This document shows, piece by piece, positions 1 through 12,700 of a stretch of DNA of 64,000 nt. The notes beneath the pieces are model-generated. The model was not told the origin of the DNA. It searched no databases and saw only the letters and a list, made by a program, of their open reading frames with translations. Where the stretch lies: NCBI GenBank assembly GCA_026874595.1, contig CM049317.1, forward strand, positions 31,106,901 to 31,170,900, read 5' to 3'. Each line of letters starts with the position of its first letter. Position 1 is the first letter of the stretch. Origin of the DNA: Sipunculus nudus. Its lineage: Eukaryota; Annelida; Sipuncula; Golfingiida; Sipunculidae. A program made the position numbers and the translations under genes.

Positions 1-761
1 GTTTGTAATCTATATGTAAAGGTTAAGTAAACCAATTCCACGTGCGTTTGTTGTGTGATGGATTTCACCCAGATCCCAGACTTTGCCCTGATTTGATTGG
101 CTGGTACACGTGTGACATCATGGACTGAATGTTATCAACAACCCAGATTTAGTAATGCATGTTGTTTTTATTCTCTGCTGAAAATTTGGGACTGACAGAG
201 GCGGAAATACTGTGCTTTTACTGAGATCTAAAATTTTTAGTCACAGGGGATTTCCCAGTGTGTGACGTCACTGTCGATTTGACAGTGCTCATAGATGTGC
301 CCTTGGTTTTTGAACAAATCACACAACCTCGTGTTTTTAGTGGGAAAATAGAAAAAATGTTTTTCCTTCAGGAATTGGGCTCATTTTATGTAAAATCTAT
401 ATTAATATTTTGTCATAGGAAATTATGTTATATGATAATATAATGAGATTTGGAATACGTTTGCTTGACCTAAAAGTACCTCAGATACAGTGATGTTTTT
501 GCCGTGGGACAGGCATTCTTGTGAGGTCGCGCGCTCCCAGACTCAGGCAAAGGGACTTTGTCTTGACGCGAATTTTGCTAGGAAGTGCGTTTGTTCGGTA
601 TCCTGGAACATTTTTTTCATATCTATCTACAGTGTCTTTTTTGTTTATATGGCCCATGGAGAATATTGTTAATACCTTTTATGGCTACCTCTCTACTGAG
701 TAAACGTGGGATTTGTGCTTATGAGCCACATTTCTTCTGATGATATCAATTGGATGAAATG
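1..761. other. Non-coding stretch, nothing recognised
   Basis: Only short chance ORFs of about 60 codons on both strands, without recognisable motifs. No repeat, RNA gene or exon could be supported here. Confidence 0.5.
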
Positions 762-890
762 AGCCTGGACAGCTGAGTGGTAAAACGCTCGGCCTTCTTC
801 GCTGGCGCCCAGGGTTCAATTCCCCGCTTGGCTTCGAGAGTGGGTTGTAGTGGCCCGTCCAAGGAAGGTGGTTTTCTCCGGGTCCTCAAG
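762..890 (+). mobile_element. tRNA-derived SINE
   Basis: A tRNA-like head starts with CCTGGACAGCTGAGTGG (A-box-like). It carries a canonical RNA polymerase III B box, GGTTCAATTCC, at 813-823. A non-tRNA body follows, with a TTTTCTCCGGGT-type core near 871-882 that recalls the conserved cores of marine invertebrate SINEs. The head cannot be a functional tRNA because the acceptor and anticodon arms do not fold cleanly. The 3' end is uncertain, since the sequence fades into AT-rich DNA without a clear tail, and I found no target-site duplication. The element is non-autonomous and would need a partner LINE for mobility. Confidence 0.75.
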
Positions 891-2082
891 AATTAAAATT
901 CACAAATAAATACCATGGTTTTACCTATGGTTAACTCATGGTATGCACAGGCAAGTGAAAAATGTATTTTCAATTCAATAAGATTTTTTAACCACAATTT
1001 TGTTTGTCCGCGGTGGTCTGTACACCAAATGCAGTACATTGGTAGGCAAAAAAAATGGCTGCCCGAACGTCCTTTTAGTGAACATGTGACGTCGAGTTCA
1101 GGGATACCAACAAACAACATGAACTCGCTCTAAAATATACTGCTGATCTTGTAAATTATTGATAATTTCGAGACGCCTGAAATTATATACGTAACAAAGG
1201 TAAAATACTTCCCGGTGATACCATTAAAGGAATAAATAAAATTTGTCAGATTGAGTGATTATTTGTTTACGGACTTAAGGAAGAAATTCATATGATTCCC
1301 TGAAAACAAATCAACGTTTAGGACAATGAGAGTGATAAGGAGAATGGTTTCGAAAGAGATACGGAGATGTGCACGTAAACTTTCAACAGCAAGTTGAAAG
1401 CTCCGAAACGCTGCAGTTGTTAACCGGTAAGCGAAACCTAAAAGGAACAGCAAAATATCGTGTTTGTTTTAAAGCCTGTTTTAATGTAGAAATACTATTA
1501 TTATAGTATTAAGTTATAATTAAAAAATAAAAAAAAGTGAAAATACTTAATCTCAGATAATTATGTCCAGCTCCCATATAGACATCTCGTTTCCAGTATT
1601 TTTCAAGCATATGTGATCCTTAAGCAGGCTTTGGCATTGGGTCATTTGTTATATTTCAGTTGTAAGAATAAACATGTAAGAACATGTAGCGCATACAGAG
1701 ATAATGCATTAAACGCCGAGGAACTGAACAACGGATGAGCTGTGTGTTAAAAAATAGATAGTGACAATAATGATATCGTTAACAAGGTGCTCCAAAAGCA
1801 GAATTATCTTTTTGAAATAAAGTTTTGACTTTATGCTGTTCTGGATTCCATTCATGACCTTCGCAGTCATGACTTTCATGACCTTCGATTTCTTTCTGCT
1901 ATCGAGAATTTTCTAAGTGTTTATGAATAAGCATAGCCTTCCGACTTATATAGCTCATTGTAGCCTTGAAGCAAAATTAAATTTGTAAAGGATATCAATG
2001 AATTATTACTCGCTTTGCAGTTTTAATGATAAAACTTTACAAATCTAATCGTATTGAAATATCTAGCAGATTTAGATAGAAA
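891..2082. other. Non-coding stretch, nothing recognised
   Basis: AT-rich sequence with short overlapping ORFs on both strands (up to 75 codons) and no domain-like motif. Confidence 0.45.
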
Positions 2083-2225
2083 ACATAATAATAAGTAATT
2101 CCATTTTACATTTAATGGCTGCGTTCCCGTCAGAGAGCACTAAAATTAAAGTACGGCATTACGACGCTGACGTGTTGTTTTTCTTTTATGTGTGAAGTGC
2201 ATGGGAACTCAACCTAACTGTATGG
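2083..2225 (+). repeat. Dispersed repeat family R1, copy 1
   Basis: Shares an ordered set of short blocks with 40100-40215 and 58350-58490. The blocks are TAAGTAATTCCA, a GTCAG-GGAGCAC-type block, and GTACGGC followed by a GACG...TGTTGT block. It is diverged and non-coding. The unit borders cannot be set by eye. Confidence 0.5.
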
Positions 2226-3912
2226 CTGAATGTAAAAAAAAAATTACTGGCATCGCGCGAAATTTTCTGAGTTCACATATTTAAAAGAGGCCAGCAGGTG
2301 TCACCGTGTTCAGTAGACCCAGTTTGGCTCCTCTGTTTTTACTGCACATTCCCGGTTTATAAGCATAGTACAAATAGCCCCTCTTATGGCCAAGCCCGCG
2401 GCATCATTCATGTAGCCGGTGGTCCAACTTCCGAAATACATCCGAAATAAAAGGCCGAATTATACTTAATTGGCGCAATTTCTAATGCTGATTTTAATCC
2501 ACATATGTGTCTAAGAATAGTATTCATGCGATCAGAGGTTAAACCACAAGGTTTAAAACCAAGGCGCATTGCACATCTAGGAACAATTATATTGGAATAT
2601 AGCTCACAGACCAGTTCTCCATGGTTATGCCCTCTTATTGTACGAAGAGTTAATATTTTGTTTATTTGTAAACGTTAATACACGCGGGCACAACCCTAGG
2701 CTATCGGAGGCAAAGCAGGGTTCATTGCTTTAGCACAAGATGTGTGTGACAAAAGCAAGGATTGCAAATAAGAAAAAAAAAGAATAGCTACCGCCAAATT
2801 TAAACCGTCGTATTAAAGTCACAAAGTAAGCTTTGATTTGATCACAAATATTCCATTTGTTAAACAGCAAAGTTCATAAGAATTGGTACATTTATAATTT
2901 TTAATGTGTGAAACCATTTTAGCTCTTCTTCAAATATTGGACAGTCCCAACATAAGCATTATCCCTTGAGACTCGACCATATGTTTAAACATCGCCAATG
3001 TTTCTTTTAGTATTTCCTCTCTTAGTGCCCATGAAGAAAACCTGAGACCGACTATACCGGATGCTACAGTCTCGCGCCAGTTCGAAAAGGGAGGGAGATC
3101 CCTTCAATTTGATTATTCAGTGCAGAGGAGTCCTGTCATGTTTGCACATAATCATCAAAGAACATGTTTCAGCTGGATGATCATTACTGGATGCGTATAT
3201 ATTTGCACACGTCATCCTATTATCGCCAACTATACAATCAGCAGTAAAATATCATCTACTTTCATCAGTTTCTTAATTATTTACATCCAACGGAACAATA
3301 TTTCAATAAAATTGCAACACTGCGATATTCTTCTGTATAGAGCAGACATATTCTATGGCCCCATTTAGCCCTCCACCACTGATAAAGGACCCCTGTACAG
3401 TTGTTTCCTTTTAAAAACTATGCTTTGCAGTCAGTATCTTCGTTTCTGGTTGTCTCTTATTCTTTTTACCTTAAGGTAAGTCTTTCATATGTGTATAATA
3501 TATTATCACAAGATATAATCTATCCGTATAGCTTAATCGACCACAGTTTGTGCAGTGTGATAATAAATTGCACTAAGTAACATCAAAACAAACGGAAATA
3601 TATTTGTTTAACTACTTCAACAACCCTGAATACTTTTTAACAGTTATAAATGGAGTTTGACAGGACAAATAACCCATACTATACATCAATATAACGAATA
3701 GAGAAACCTATTTTACAGCTTTTTGTCTGTTAATCTTACACTCATACGTCTTCCGTAGTTGTGTTGCTTAAACATATAGTCACTACATATCAAAGCCAAC
3801 TTAAAAAAAATCTCATTATGACGATATGGACTAAAATGATTTCTGGAGATATGTCACGTCACAGGAGCTGGAAAATATAGGAGTATCTCCATTCAGCCAA
3901 AAAAAAAGAAAC
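2226..3912. other. Non-coding stretch, nothing recognised
   Basis: No supported gene. An 82-codon plus-strand ORF at 3120-3368 has no recognisable motif and is most likely chance. Confidence 0.45.
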
Positions 3913-3913
3913 C

Positions 3914-3953
3914 GGGGGGTGGGGTGGGGGGGGGGGGGGTGGGGGGGGGGAGG
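3914..3953 (+). repeat. G-rich run, G-quadruplex candidate
   Basis: Nearly uninterrupted guanines broken only by four thymines. It far exceeds the four G-tracts needed for an intramolecular quadruplex. It is probably an expanded low-complexity tract. Confidence 0.85.
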
Positions 3954-5888
3954 TTTCAGGCTACACAGTGATACCCTCTAATCTATATAGTGTATTATCT
4001 ATGTATCAGTAAAGCATCTGGTCAAGATAAGTATCTACACGCATTATAAAAGAATTTCAATTGACTTGCAATACCTGTGCACCAGAAAATGACAGGCCGA
4101 TGTCACTCATATGCATCGTTTGAAAGATAATGGAGGATATCACGTTTTTGCTAGTAGAGAGGTTTTGCTAGTGACGTCATAATTATTTGGGTACAACCGT
4201 GACACAAACCATCCATACTTTTGGCTATTGCATTAGCAATTGAGAGTGATTCTTGTTTAAAAAACAAGCCGCAGATGTATTACATACCCTACAATGTCAA
4301 GTCATAACTATTCATGTTATCAAATATAAAAATTGGAATGAACTATGAAACTCTTTATAATAAAATAAGTTTAAGAACAATTGCAAGTAAAATAAATATG
4401 CAATACGTGGCTTGTTGCAAAATACAACAAATTTCGAATCTTGCACTTTTACGTTATGAAGTTTAAGGAAGTTGGGGCTAAGACCACTTAATTGATATTT
4501 GAGGGCAGGGAGTACCAACTAAGCACTTACCTTTTCTATCTTCTTGCACTTTAAGGTTCATATATTACACCAATAAATTTTTATACTTCGTAAAACTTAG
4601 GTAACACAAAAATCTTCCTCTAATATTAAAATTAGCAGTTGTAAAGAAAACTACCTAGTGAAAAAAACACGGCTGAAAATTGATTATTTTTTATTTTAGT
4701 GTTCTTTTGCATAATATGAGATACTAATACATATATATTTGTGCAATGTATGCTAAAGGAAATTGTAAACATTTATGAAGACTCAATATGTCTGAATTTT
4801 AAAATATGCCTATGGCGTGAAAGGTATATGTGCAAGTGTTAATTTTTAGGGAAATAAACTCAAGGTCAATGAGTGAGCTTTTTAATACTTTTAATAACTC
4901 ATAACTCACCATTCAGAATTTTTCCCAGTGGCGGCTATCTTGGCAGAGGGCTTCGGCTCTGCGAAATCTTATTATTATTATTTGCTGGTTAAAAGTTGTC
5001 TTATGGGTCAGGTATTAAAAATATTATGTATAAAATAAACTTTCATGTCTTAACGTCACAGTAGTTATTAGAATTAACAGAACCTGACGGGGTATGTAGG
5101 GGATATCGATTTGGTCTATCAACCAGGCAAAAAGCACTCAGCAAACATTCAATGAAGCCAAAAGGGGTACAGATTTGCGCTGAGTACAAGTCCATGAGTA
5201 ATTAAATACAAATCCTTATTTTTTAGGTATGAAACAACGTTGCACTTTTAAAAACAAACACAAAGACTCCCATGTGGACTAGTCTCCTCTACTGAAAATG
5301 GTAACACAACGTTGCGATTATAGAAAAAATTCAGAGGAAAAGAAAGAGGCATTTAACATTATGTGATCTTATGTTATGTATTATAGATACTTGTATCTTC
5401 ATGTCAGAGAACAAAATGGATTTCAGGGCTTTTATGAACGCGGAAATAAGCGTCAGAGAAGCGTGTACTAGCTCATGATCAAAGCGGGCCCCGCCAAAGT
5501 CGCTGACCAGCGATTATTATCCAAGCCTGTCTTGGTTACACACCTAATTAACACCTCTGGAAATAAGTAATTGAGATATGGGGGAAATTTTTGTATCCCA
5601 CACTGAATTAAAAGGAAAGTTTCATATAAAGTATAATAAAATCCCTCTGGCAGTGAACCACTTTTCTGTGTATACCCTTTCCATCTGTTAAACAATGAAC
5701 CAGCATGGGTATTCATACATCTATAAATAAAATGCAACACATGAGCACTATAGATGAAGTTCCATCTCATTGGAACAAAATAGTAATCTTGAATGAACTT
5801 CATTCACATCCAACATATAAATAAAGTCTTGAAAGAATCTATGAGATAAAAAGGGTTACATATACAGTATATGCAGAATTAGTTCTTA
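3954..5888. other. Non-coding stretch, nothing recognised
   Basis: AT-rich. The 111-codon minus-strand ORF at 5468-5803 shows no domain, splice context or codon signature that would support it. A small GC hairpin (AGAGGGCTTCGGCTCT) lies near 4945-4962. Confidence 0.4.
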
Positions 5889-5894
5889 ATATAT

Positions 5895-5967
<73 letters not shown>
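5889..5967. repeat. (AC)n / (AT)n compound microsatellite
   Basis: An AC dinucleotide run followed by a long AT run with one GTGT interruption. ORFs crossing it are translations of the repeat. Confidence 0.95.
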
Positions 5968-5968
<1 letters not shown>

Positions 5969-8900
5969 CCCTTAAAATGATAGAAAAATGGAACGGAAAT
6001 ATGAACGGTGACTTCCATGATCTTCGATGTGAGGCCTTTAACAATATCAGAAGATTTGAGAACGTTCAAGTTCAAATTATCTCACAGATGTATAGCCTTA
6101 AACCCCTTTTTATATCTTATTGGAAAAAAATGAAACCACGCTTTGCTCTTTATGCATGTCTGAGAAGGAAATATTTTGTTACATCCATTTTATGAGTGTA
6201 GGGAAACACAAATCCTAAATTCGCAAATGAAGAACTGACTGTCAAGATTTCATATAATGGTGAACGAAGAAAATATATATGAAACAACTTTAATTTTTAA
6301 CAAGGTCAATAATTGTATGACTGATATGTTGTTCATTCTTATAAAGATATACTTATACACCTGTAAGTGTAATAATGCGAACCATTTTTCTATAATTTAA
6401 TATTATATATTAAAAAGAACTATGAAGATCTATTAAGAAATTAAGATTAGATGTTTTTTAAAATGTACCTGTTCCCCACCATTGCGTTCCACAAGGCACA
6501 GATGATAAATCACTGGTGCTCTCACAGCATTTTGGTATTGTTGCACTTTTCCCTCAATCGTGAGTTGTTAATTATTGCTCGTCTATACGTTCACACCGGG
6601 AAACATTGTAGACATGAGATGTTACACAATTTATAACATATTAAAAAAAACATAAAAATGTTTTTAAAAATATACTGAAACAGTTCTCCCTTACATTGCT
6701 TACATCATAACAAAAAATAAAATGATACAAAAAATTTCTCGACATTTTATTGACGCGCCCGATGTTGTAATGTTATTGCCTGTCTTTTTTCATAGTTCAG
6801 CATCAATGAACAGTAATGAGCAATTGTAATAACAAGGTAACATATATGTTCATAATTCCCCCGGCAAATATTGTTTCCAAGTTCCAATGATATAATTTGC
6901 ATTTAAGGGTTAAATACATTGAGCACCTATGCTTCCCTCAATAATAGAAATTGATTTTACAAACACAATATATTTTCTCCATCATGAAGTATGAAAGATA
7001 TTTTGAAACAGGTTTTATTTATACATATCATAAATTTCCATGATGTGTCCAGCTGTCATGTTGAACGAACATCTCGGTAACCTTGTTTATGTGTACTTGT
7101 TTATATCTTGAAAGAGTCAAATGAATATAATCATCTATTTTCTTTAGCTATCGCTCTTTGCTTGCCACCTTTATTTTTTTTATAACATTTGGTTTTCTGT
7201 ATTGCATGCTAAAAGCCATATAAAAATATACATTCTTTGTCCTTTAAAATGGCGAAGAAGTATGATTGGAATATAATGTAAAGATGGCTCAAAGAGGTAT
7301 TCAATATACAAAGACACACTGTATTTCCCAAGTTATATAATATGTTTGCTGTTTACCAAACCTGAAACCACAACTTGCGTTACAGAACCTATATTTCAAG
7401 ATCATGTAAACATCACTTGAAAATCTCGATGGTGACTTGACACTCAGGATAATGTAAAGAAAGCCTGTAAAAGGAACATTTATGCAAAACCTTTTGCAAA
7501 ATATTGGTAAACAACTCTTGGAATTTGAAGTTCTGTAATCATCAGATGAAACAGGAGATGACGTAAACGAAAATTGGAAAGGAAGAAAGTGGGAAAAATC
7601 ATGTTTCATCTGGGAAATGTTTTAATTCATAGAGAAAATAACATCCTGCGACTCTATTATGCGTGTTTATCATAGGCGCACCATTAGGGTTTTGAGGACT
7701 CTTATGGGTGTCAATAATTTCAGATACTCTGTGTCCTGCGTGGTGGGTGCTTTAGGATGGGGTTTCTACGTCTTTTTCTTCACACGAACCGATTTTAACA
7801 GTTAAAATGATCCGTGAACATGATCATGATCCGTGAGTTTTTTTTTTAAATCACGTTAGATTTCCCGAACCAAAATATAAGTGACACGGGGATTGGCGTA
7901 TACAGCCAGTTTGAAGCTGATAACTATTAAAATAGCATCGTTTAGGCGGTCTGTTGCCAACCCTCAGGTTATATTTACTTGTATAATATTGGTATTGGGA
8001 GATCAACGGTAAAAAACAGTTCAGATAAAACAAGAACCATGATAAGGTTCAATTTGAAATTTTCTGCCTCATAATCTTTGTTTTACTGATAGAAGAACAG
8101 TCCTTAATGCAATGCTTGCATGACCAACATTTCCATCAAGGATTCCTGTCTGAATAAGATTCATGACATAAGCTGGTGCAGAAGGATCCTTCAGTATTAA
8201 CATAAACTGATTTGAAAATTTCTTGATATTTTCAATCAATCGTTCAGGACAATATGTCGTCGATGGTACCCGTGCATAAACATTACCCTAGTACATTGCA
8301 ATCGGCTTATAATATATAAATAAAAAAGTTAATAATTGGTTTCGAAATTAGTTCGAAAAGGGTAAAGATTTTTGCAATATCTAAATATCCATAGAAAGGT
8401 TATGACGGCACTACAAAGAGGGAATTAAACTTCGATATGATTCATAAAAATATGATTAATCTAGATCAGGAAACAAAGGAAACAGAGCCGTCAGTGAACT
8501 AAATTCTCGAAGCCGTAGTGGCTCAAATGCAGTAATTAAATTTGGGCATCAAGAAGTTAAAAGCTTAACAGAACAATTGGGCTAAAGCTGTACTTGGACG
8601 ACATAATTCATTGAATTAAATTATTGTCAAAGATAGTGATTCAGAAAGACGACCTCTACAGATGTCCGCTCCCAGCTGAAACGGAAAAGTGCAGGTGCAG
8701 GGGGCGGTCATCTCCCAAAAAAGTCCATTCGCTCATTTGCCTGACTTTCTATTCTATTTCTATTTCTTCAGACCAAGTAACAGACAAGCTGATAATGCGT
8801 TTGTTTAAAATATTAACGCCTTTTGTATTTTAGTGTCAACAGGCGAAATCTCTGTTACTCATCTTACACGACATTCCATGGCCTTTCATCTGACGTTTAG

Positions 8901-9473
8901 CTGTTTCAGTCTGTTGAAGCCATGGTTATGATTTTTTTGGGGAAAATTGATGATATTCCAAAATAAGGGGTCTCTTTTTCTAGCTTTATCACTTTTAAAG
9001 CTACAGAGGTATGCTTTTTGCTTCAGGCAGCATTCGGACTGATTAACACGATTTTTTGACACGTGCTTTTTCTCGCCAAACGAGATATTACGAGATCTCA
9101 CATTTTTCGCTGTATAAGCCACCATCCTCGATGACCGCTGTAAAACTCGTACAGTTGATAGACAAATGAACGTCCTATAAGCCTTTAGTTTTTGGTCAAT
9201 ATGGGCCAAAGGTCAAGGTTATCAAAAAAACCTCAATATTTTTTTTTCATCATAGCTTTGTAATAAATTAAACCTATCTGCATAAAATATAGCTCATTTT
9301 GTTCCTCTATCAGATCTCTGTAAAAGGTCAAGTCAATTGTTGTATCTTCCATCAAAGAGTTTTATATATATAGTTGTTAAATGGATAATGAGAACCATTT
9401 TTGAATCGTTTAAAAATATATATTGGAAACATTTATAACACTGAAAAGAAAACTGCTACAAAAATTAATTGTA
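5968..9473. other. Non-coding stretch with one short dispersed-repeat hit
   Basis: No supported gene. The 102-codon (7301-7609) and 107-codon (8886-9209) minus-strand ORFs lack motifs. A block at about 8225-8295 is shared with 28215-28290 (see the repeat R2 entries). Confidence 0.45.
8225..8295 (+). repeat. Dispersed repeat R2, copy 1
   Basis: Shares GATATTTTCAATCA, a CG-TC block and GTACCCGTGCATAAACATTA with 28215-28290. The last block also recurs near 40746-40776. Non-coding, function unknown. Confidence 0.45.
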
Positions 9474-9487
9474 AAATAAAAGATCAT
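9474..9487. repeat. Target-site duplication of LINE A (3' side)
   Basis: AAATAAAAGATCAT directly abuts the T run that is the poly(A) tail of the minus-strand element. An identical 14-mer stands at 18379-18392. Confidence 0.95.
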
Positions 9488-9513
9488 TTTTTTTTTTTTT
9501 TTTTTTTTTTATT
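9488..9513 (-). terminator. LINE A poly(A) tail with AATAAA
   Basis: On the minus strand AATAAA (9513-9508) runs straight into a pure A tail. The same arrangement is seen at the 3' end of mammalian L1. The lack of interruptions in the homopolymer supports a young insertion. Confidence 0.85.
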
Positions 9514-9743
9514 CCAAACAAATAGTACAAACAATAAGGTACATTGTACATAAAGACAAAATGAAGACAAAGACAATTGAAAGTCATACATACAAAACAG
9601 ATACAAATAACATAGGTACATAACAGAGATAAAACTGTTGTTCTAATTCGAAATGTGGGTTAAATGAGTTTTTATCTTTATGTTGTTTTATTCGTTTTCA
9701 ATATGTATGTTTTGATAGTTCTTCCACTTTTGTTTATGTTTCT

Positions 9744-12700
9744 CTATTTTACCCTTCGCACTCGCAATTTGTTTTTCCATTTTATAAATCTGTGTGACAT
9801 AACTTTTATACACAGAGAATGTTGGTAATTTCTCTCTACATTTGCAGATATATATATATAATGTTTTAATAATAGTAATAAGGTATCAAGTAGGCTGTCA
9901 CCTGAGATGTTTAATATTAATACTGTTCCTGTAACATTGCCTAAGTTTAAAGATTGTTCCAGGTCTTTTGACCAATTTTCAAAAGCTATTAACAATTTAT
10001 TGGTTACTTCACAGTGGTAAAATATATGTAGATAAGTTTCCTTTTGTTTTTTACAGAATGAACAGAGTTCAGTTTCGCTTTTCTTCATTTTATATAAAAG
10101 TGGATTAAGTGGTAAAATTCTATGTAATAATTTGAATTGGAAAATTCTTAATTTCTCTGAAATAGTAATTTTATCAATATTCTTGAATGCTTTAAATATT
10201 TTTCCTTTATTTTGTAGCCTTAGTTCACCAATCCATTTCTCTATTTGCTTTTCTGGTTTCGAACAGACAGAATTAATAATATTTAAGTATACAAACTGAG
10301 TTGTATTTTTCATATTTATTATTTTATCCACCGTATATTCTTGTACTTCTAAACAAGGATTATTCTTTAACTCTCTTTTCCAACAAGTTGGGATTGCATC
10401 CACTAAACCTACATATTTTATAAAACTTATATTAACCTTGTATTTGTTAGTGAATTCTTTAAATGGCAAAAATGATAGATGGTTTCCTGATTTTTTGGTT
10501 ATGTCAGAAAGCGTTTTTATGCCTGCCATATACAATTTCTTATAAAAAACTACTGTACCTTTGATCTTTATATGAGAATTATACCATAAGGTTTGTAATT
10601 GAATTTCATGTGTTTTAACAGTCTTATTAAAATTGTATTTGCACCAATGGTGTAACACATCTTTCCAGAACGGGTCGCATGAGTCACTGAAATTGTGTAT
10701 ATCATGTTCTTTTAAATTGCATTTAAAAATATATGAACCCAGGTTTTTAAATTGTACATTAATAATCTGTCTCCAACCATCTTCTACAGGTCCATTGAGG
10801 AACCGTTTAACCCATGAAATTTTTAAAGATTGTATCTTAGATGGAAGATGAATCATATTCAGCCCTCCTTTATTTTTTGGTGCAATCATTGTAGATCTTT
10901 TAACTTTATCTGGTTGGTTATTCCAAATAAATTTAAATATTAATTTTTTAATTTCTTTGATATAATTGTTTGGTGGACTTGGTAGTACTAAGAATAAATA
11001 AGTTAGCTGTGAAATTATGCAGGTTTTTATAATTGTTATCCTGCCTGCAAGAGACATTATTCTGTTACTCCAGGTATTAATAATAACTTTAATCTTACTC
11101 AGGATTTCTTTATAATTGATCTCTATCATTTTTTTCCATTCTGGATGAATGGATATTCCTAAAATTTTTACAGGATTGGTGCACCATTGTAAGCCTAGGG
11201 ATTTTAATGTATCGTGATCATGTGTGTTAGCAGTTATTGGCATTATTATTGTTTTTTCTATATTTACTTTGAGTCCCGATATTTGTTCAAAATCTGAGAA
11301 TACTAATAAGGTTTCTTGCACTGACAAAGGCCCACCTGTTAATGTTAAAACTGTATCATCAGCATATTGTATAATTTTCTGTTCTTTCTGATCTATTATT
11401 ACTCCATTTATGTTACTATTGTTCCTTATTTCGGTTGCCAAAGTTTCTGCTGCCAGAATAAATAAATAAGGAGAAAGAGGGCAGCCCTGCCTTACACCTC
11501 TAGTTACTGGAAAAAATTCTGTAGCCCAGCCTCTATTTAGTACACAACTGTGAATATCGCTGTATAATAAATTTATCCACTTCCTGAATTTAGTTCCAAA
11601 GTTAAGTATTTTAAGAGTATCTTGAATATATGGCCGTTCTAATTGATCGAAAGCTTTTTCAAAGTCCACTGATAACAAGTAACCACATTTATTAGTTGCT
11701 CTTAAATAGGAAATTATGCCTATAATTTTAATAATATTTTCTCCAATATACCTATTTTTCATGAATCCAGTTTGATCAGAGTGTATTAAAGAGGGTAAAA
11801 CTAGTTTGAGTTTATTTACTAATGTTTTTGCTATTATCTTGTAGTCTGTATTTAGAAGTGAAAGGGGGCGCCAGTTCTTCAAATATAAATGGTCTTTTTC
11901 TTTCTTGGGAATGAGGCATATAACTCCTTGACGCATAGTTATTGGAAGGCAATCTGTATTGAAGGAATAGTTAATAGCACTTATAAAATATTCTTTTAAG
12001 TCCCCCCAAAAAGTTTTATAGAACTCAACTGGGAATCCGTCAGGACCTGGCGATTTATTAAGAGACATTGATTCAATTGTAGCTTTTAATTCCTCCTCTT
12101 TTAATTCTTCCTCACATAATTCCTTTTCATCTTCATCAAGAATTTTAAGATGTTCTGTTGAGAGAAAATTTCTATTTGGGGATTTGAGATAATCTCTGGC
12201 TGTATATAAATTTTTATAAAATTGTAATTCTTCTTTTAAAATATCTTTGTGTTCTGAAATTATTTTTCCATGTTGATCTTTAAGTTTTAGTATAGATTTT
12301 TTATCGTAATTTCTTTTCTCCAAATTGAGAAAGTATTTAGTTGGTTTATCTCCCTCTGAGTACCATTTGGTTCTACATCTCACTATTGCACCTCTGGTTT
12401 TTTCTTCAATAAGTTGTCTGTGTTTGTTAACTGCTTCCTCCCAGCTTTCTCGGTCTTTAATATCACCTGTTGTATTAAATATATTTTGTAGGTCATGAAT
12501 TTTTTTTTCTAAAAGTTTTATTTTTTGTGTTTTCAATTTTTTCCTATATACTGCATAAGCTATGGTTTCTCCTCTTATTTGGCATTTTATGGTGTCCCAT
12601 AATAATGTTGGGTTTGTTTCTTTATTATTAAAGACTGTTGTTTTTATACATTCTTTTACTGTGCTTATGTAACTTTCTTCGTTTAACAGTGAACAGTTTA

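Noticed and set aside
5468-5803. 111-codon minus-strand ORF
   Set aside because: No domain, no splice or promoter context, AT-rich chance length.
5839-6075. ORFs translating the microsatellites (also 28365-28628, 37458-37661, 53597-53788)
   Set aside because: Their content is alternating Tyr-Ile or Val-Cys from TA, TG and AC repeats.
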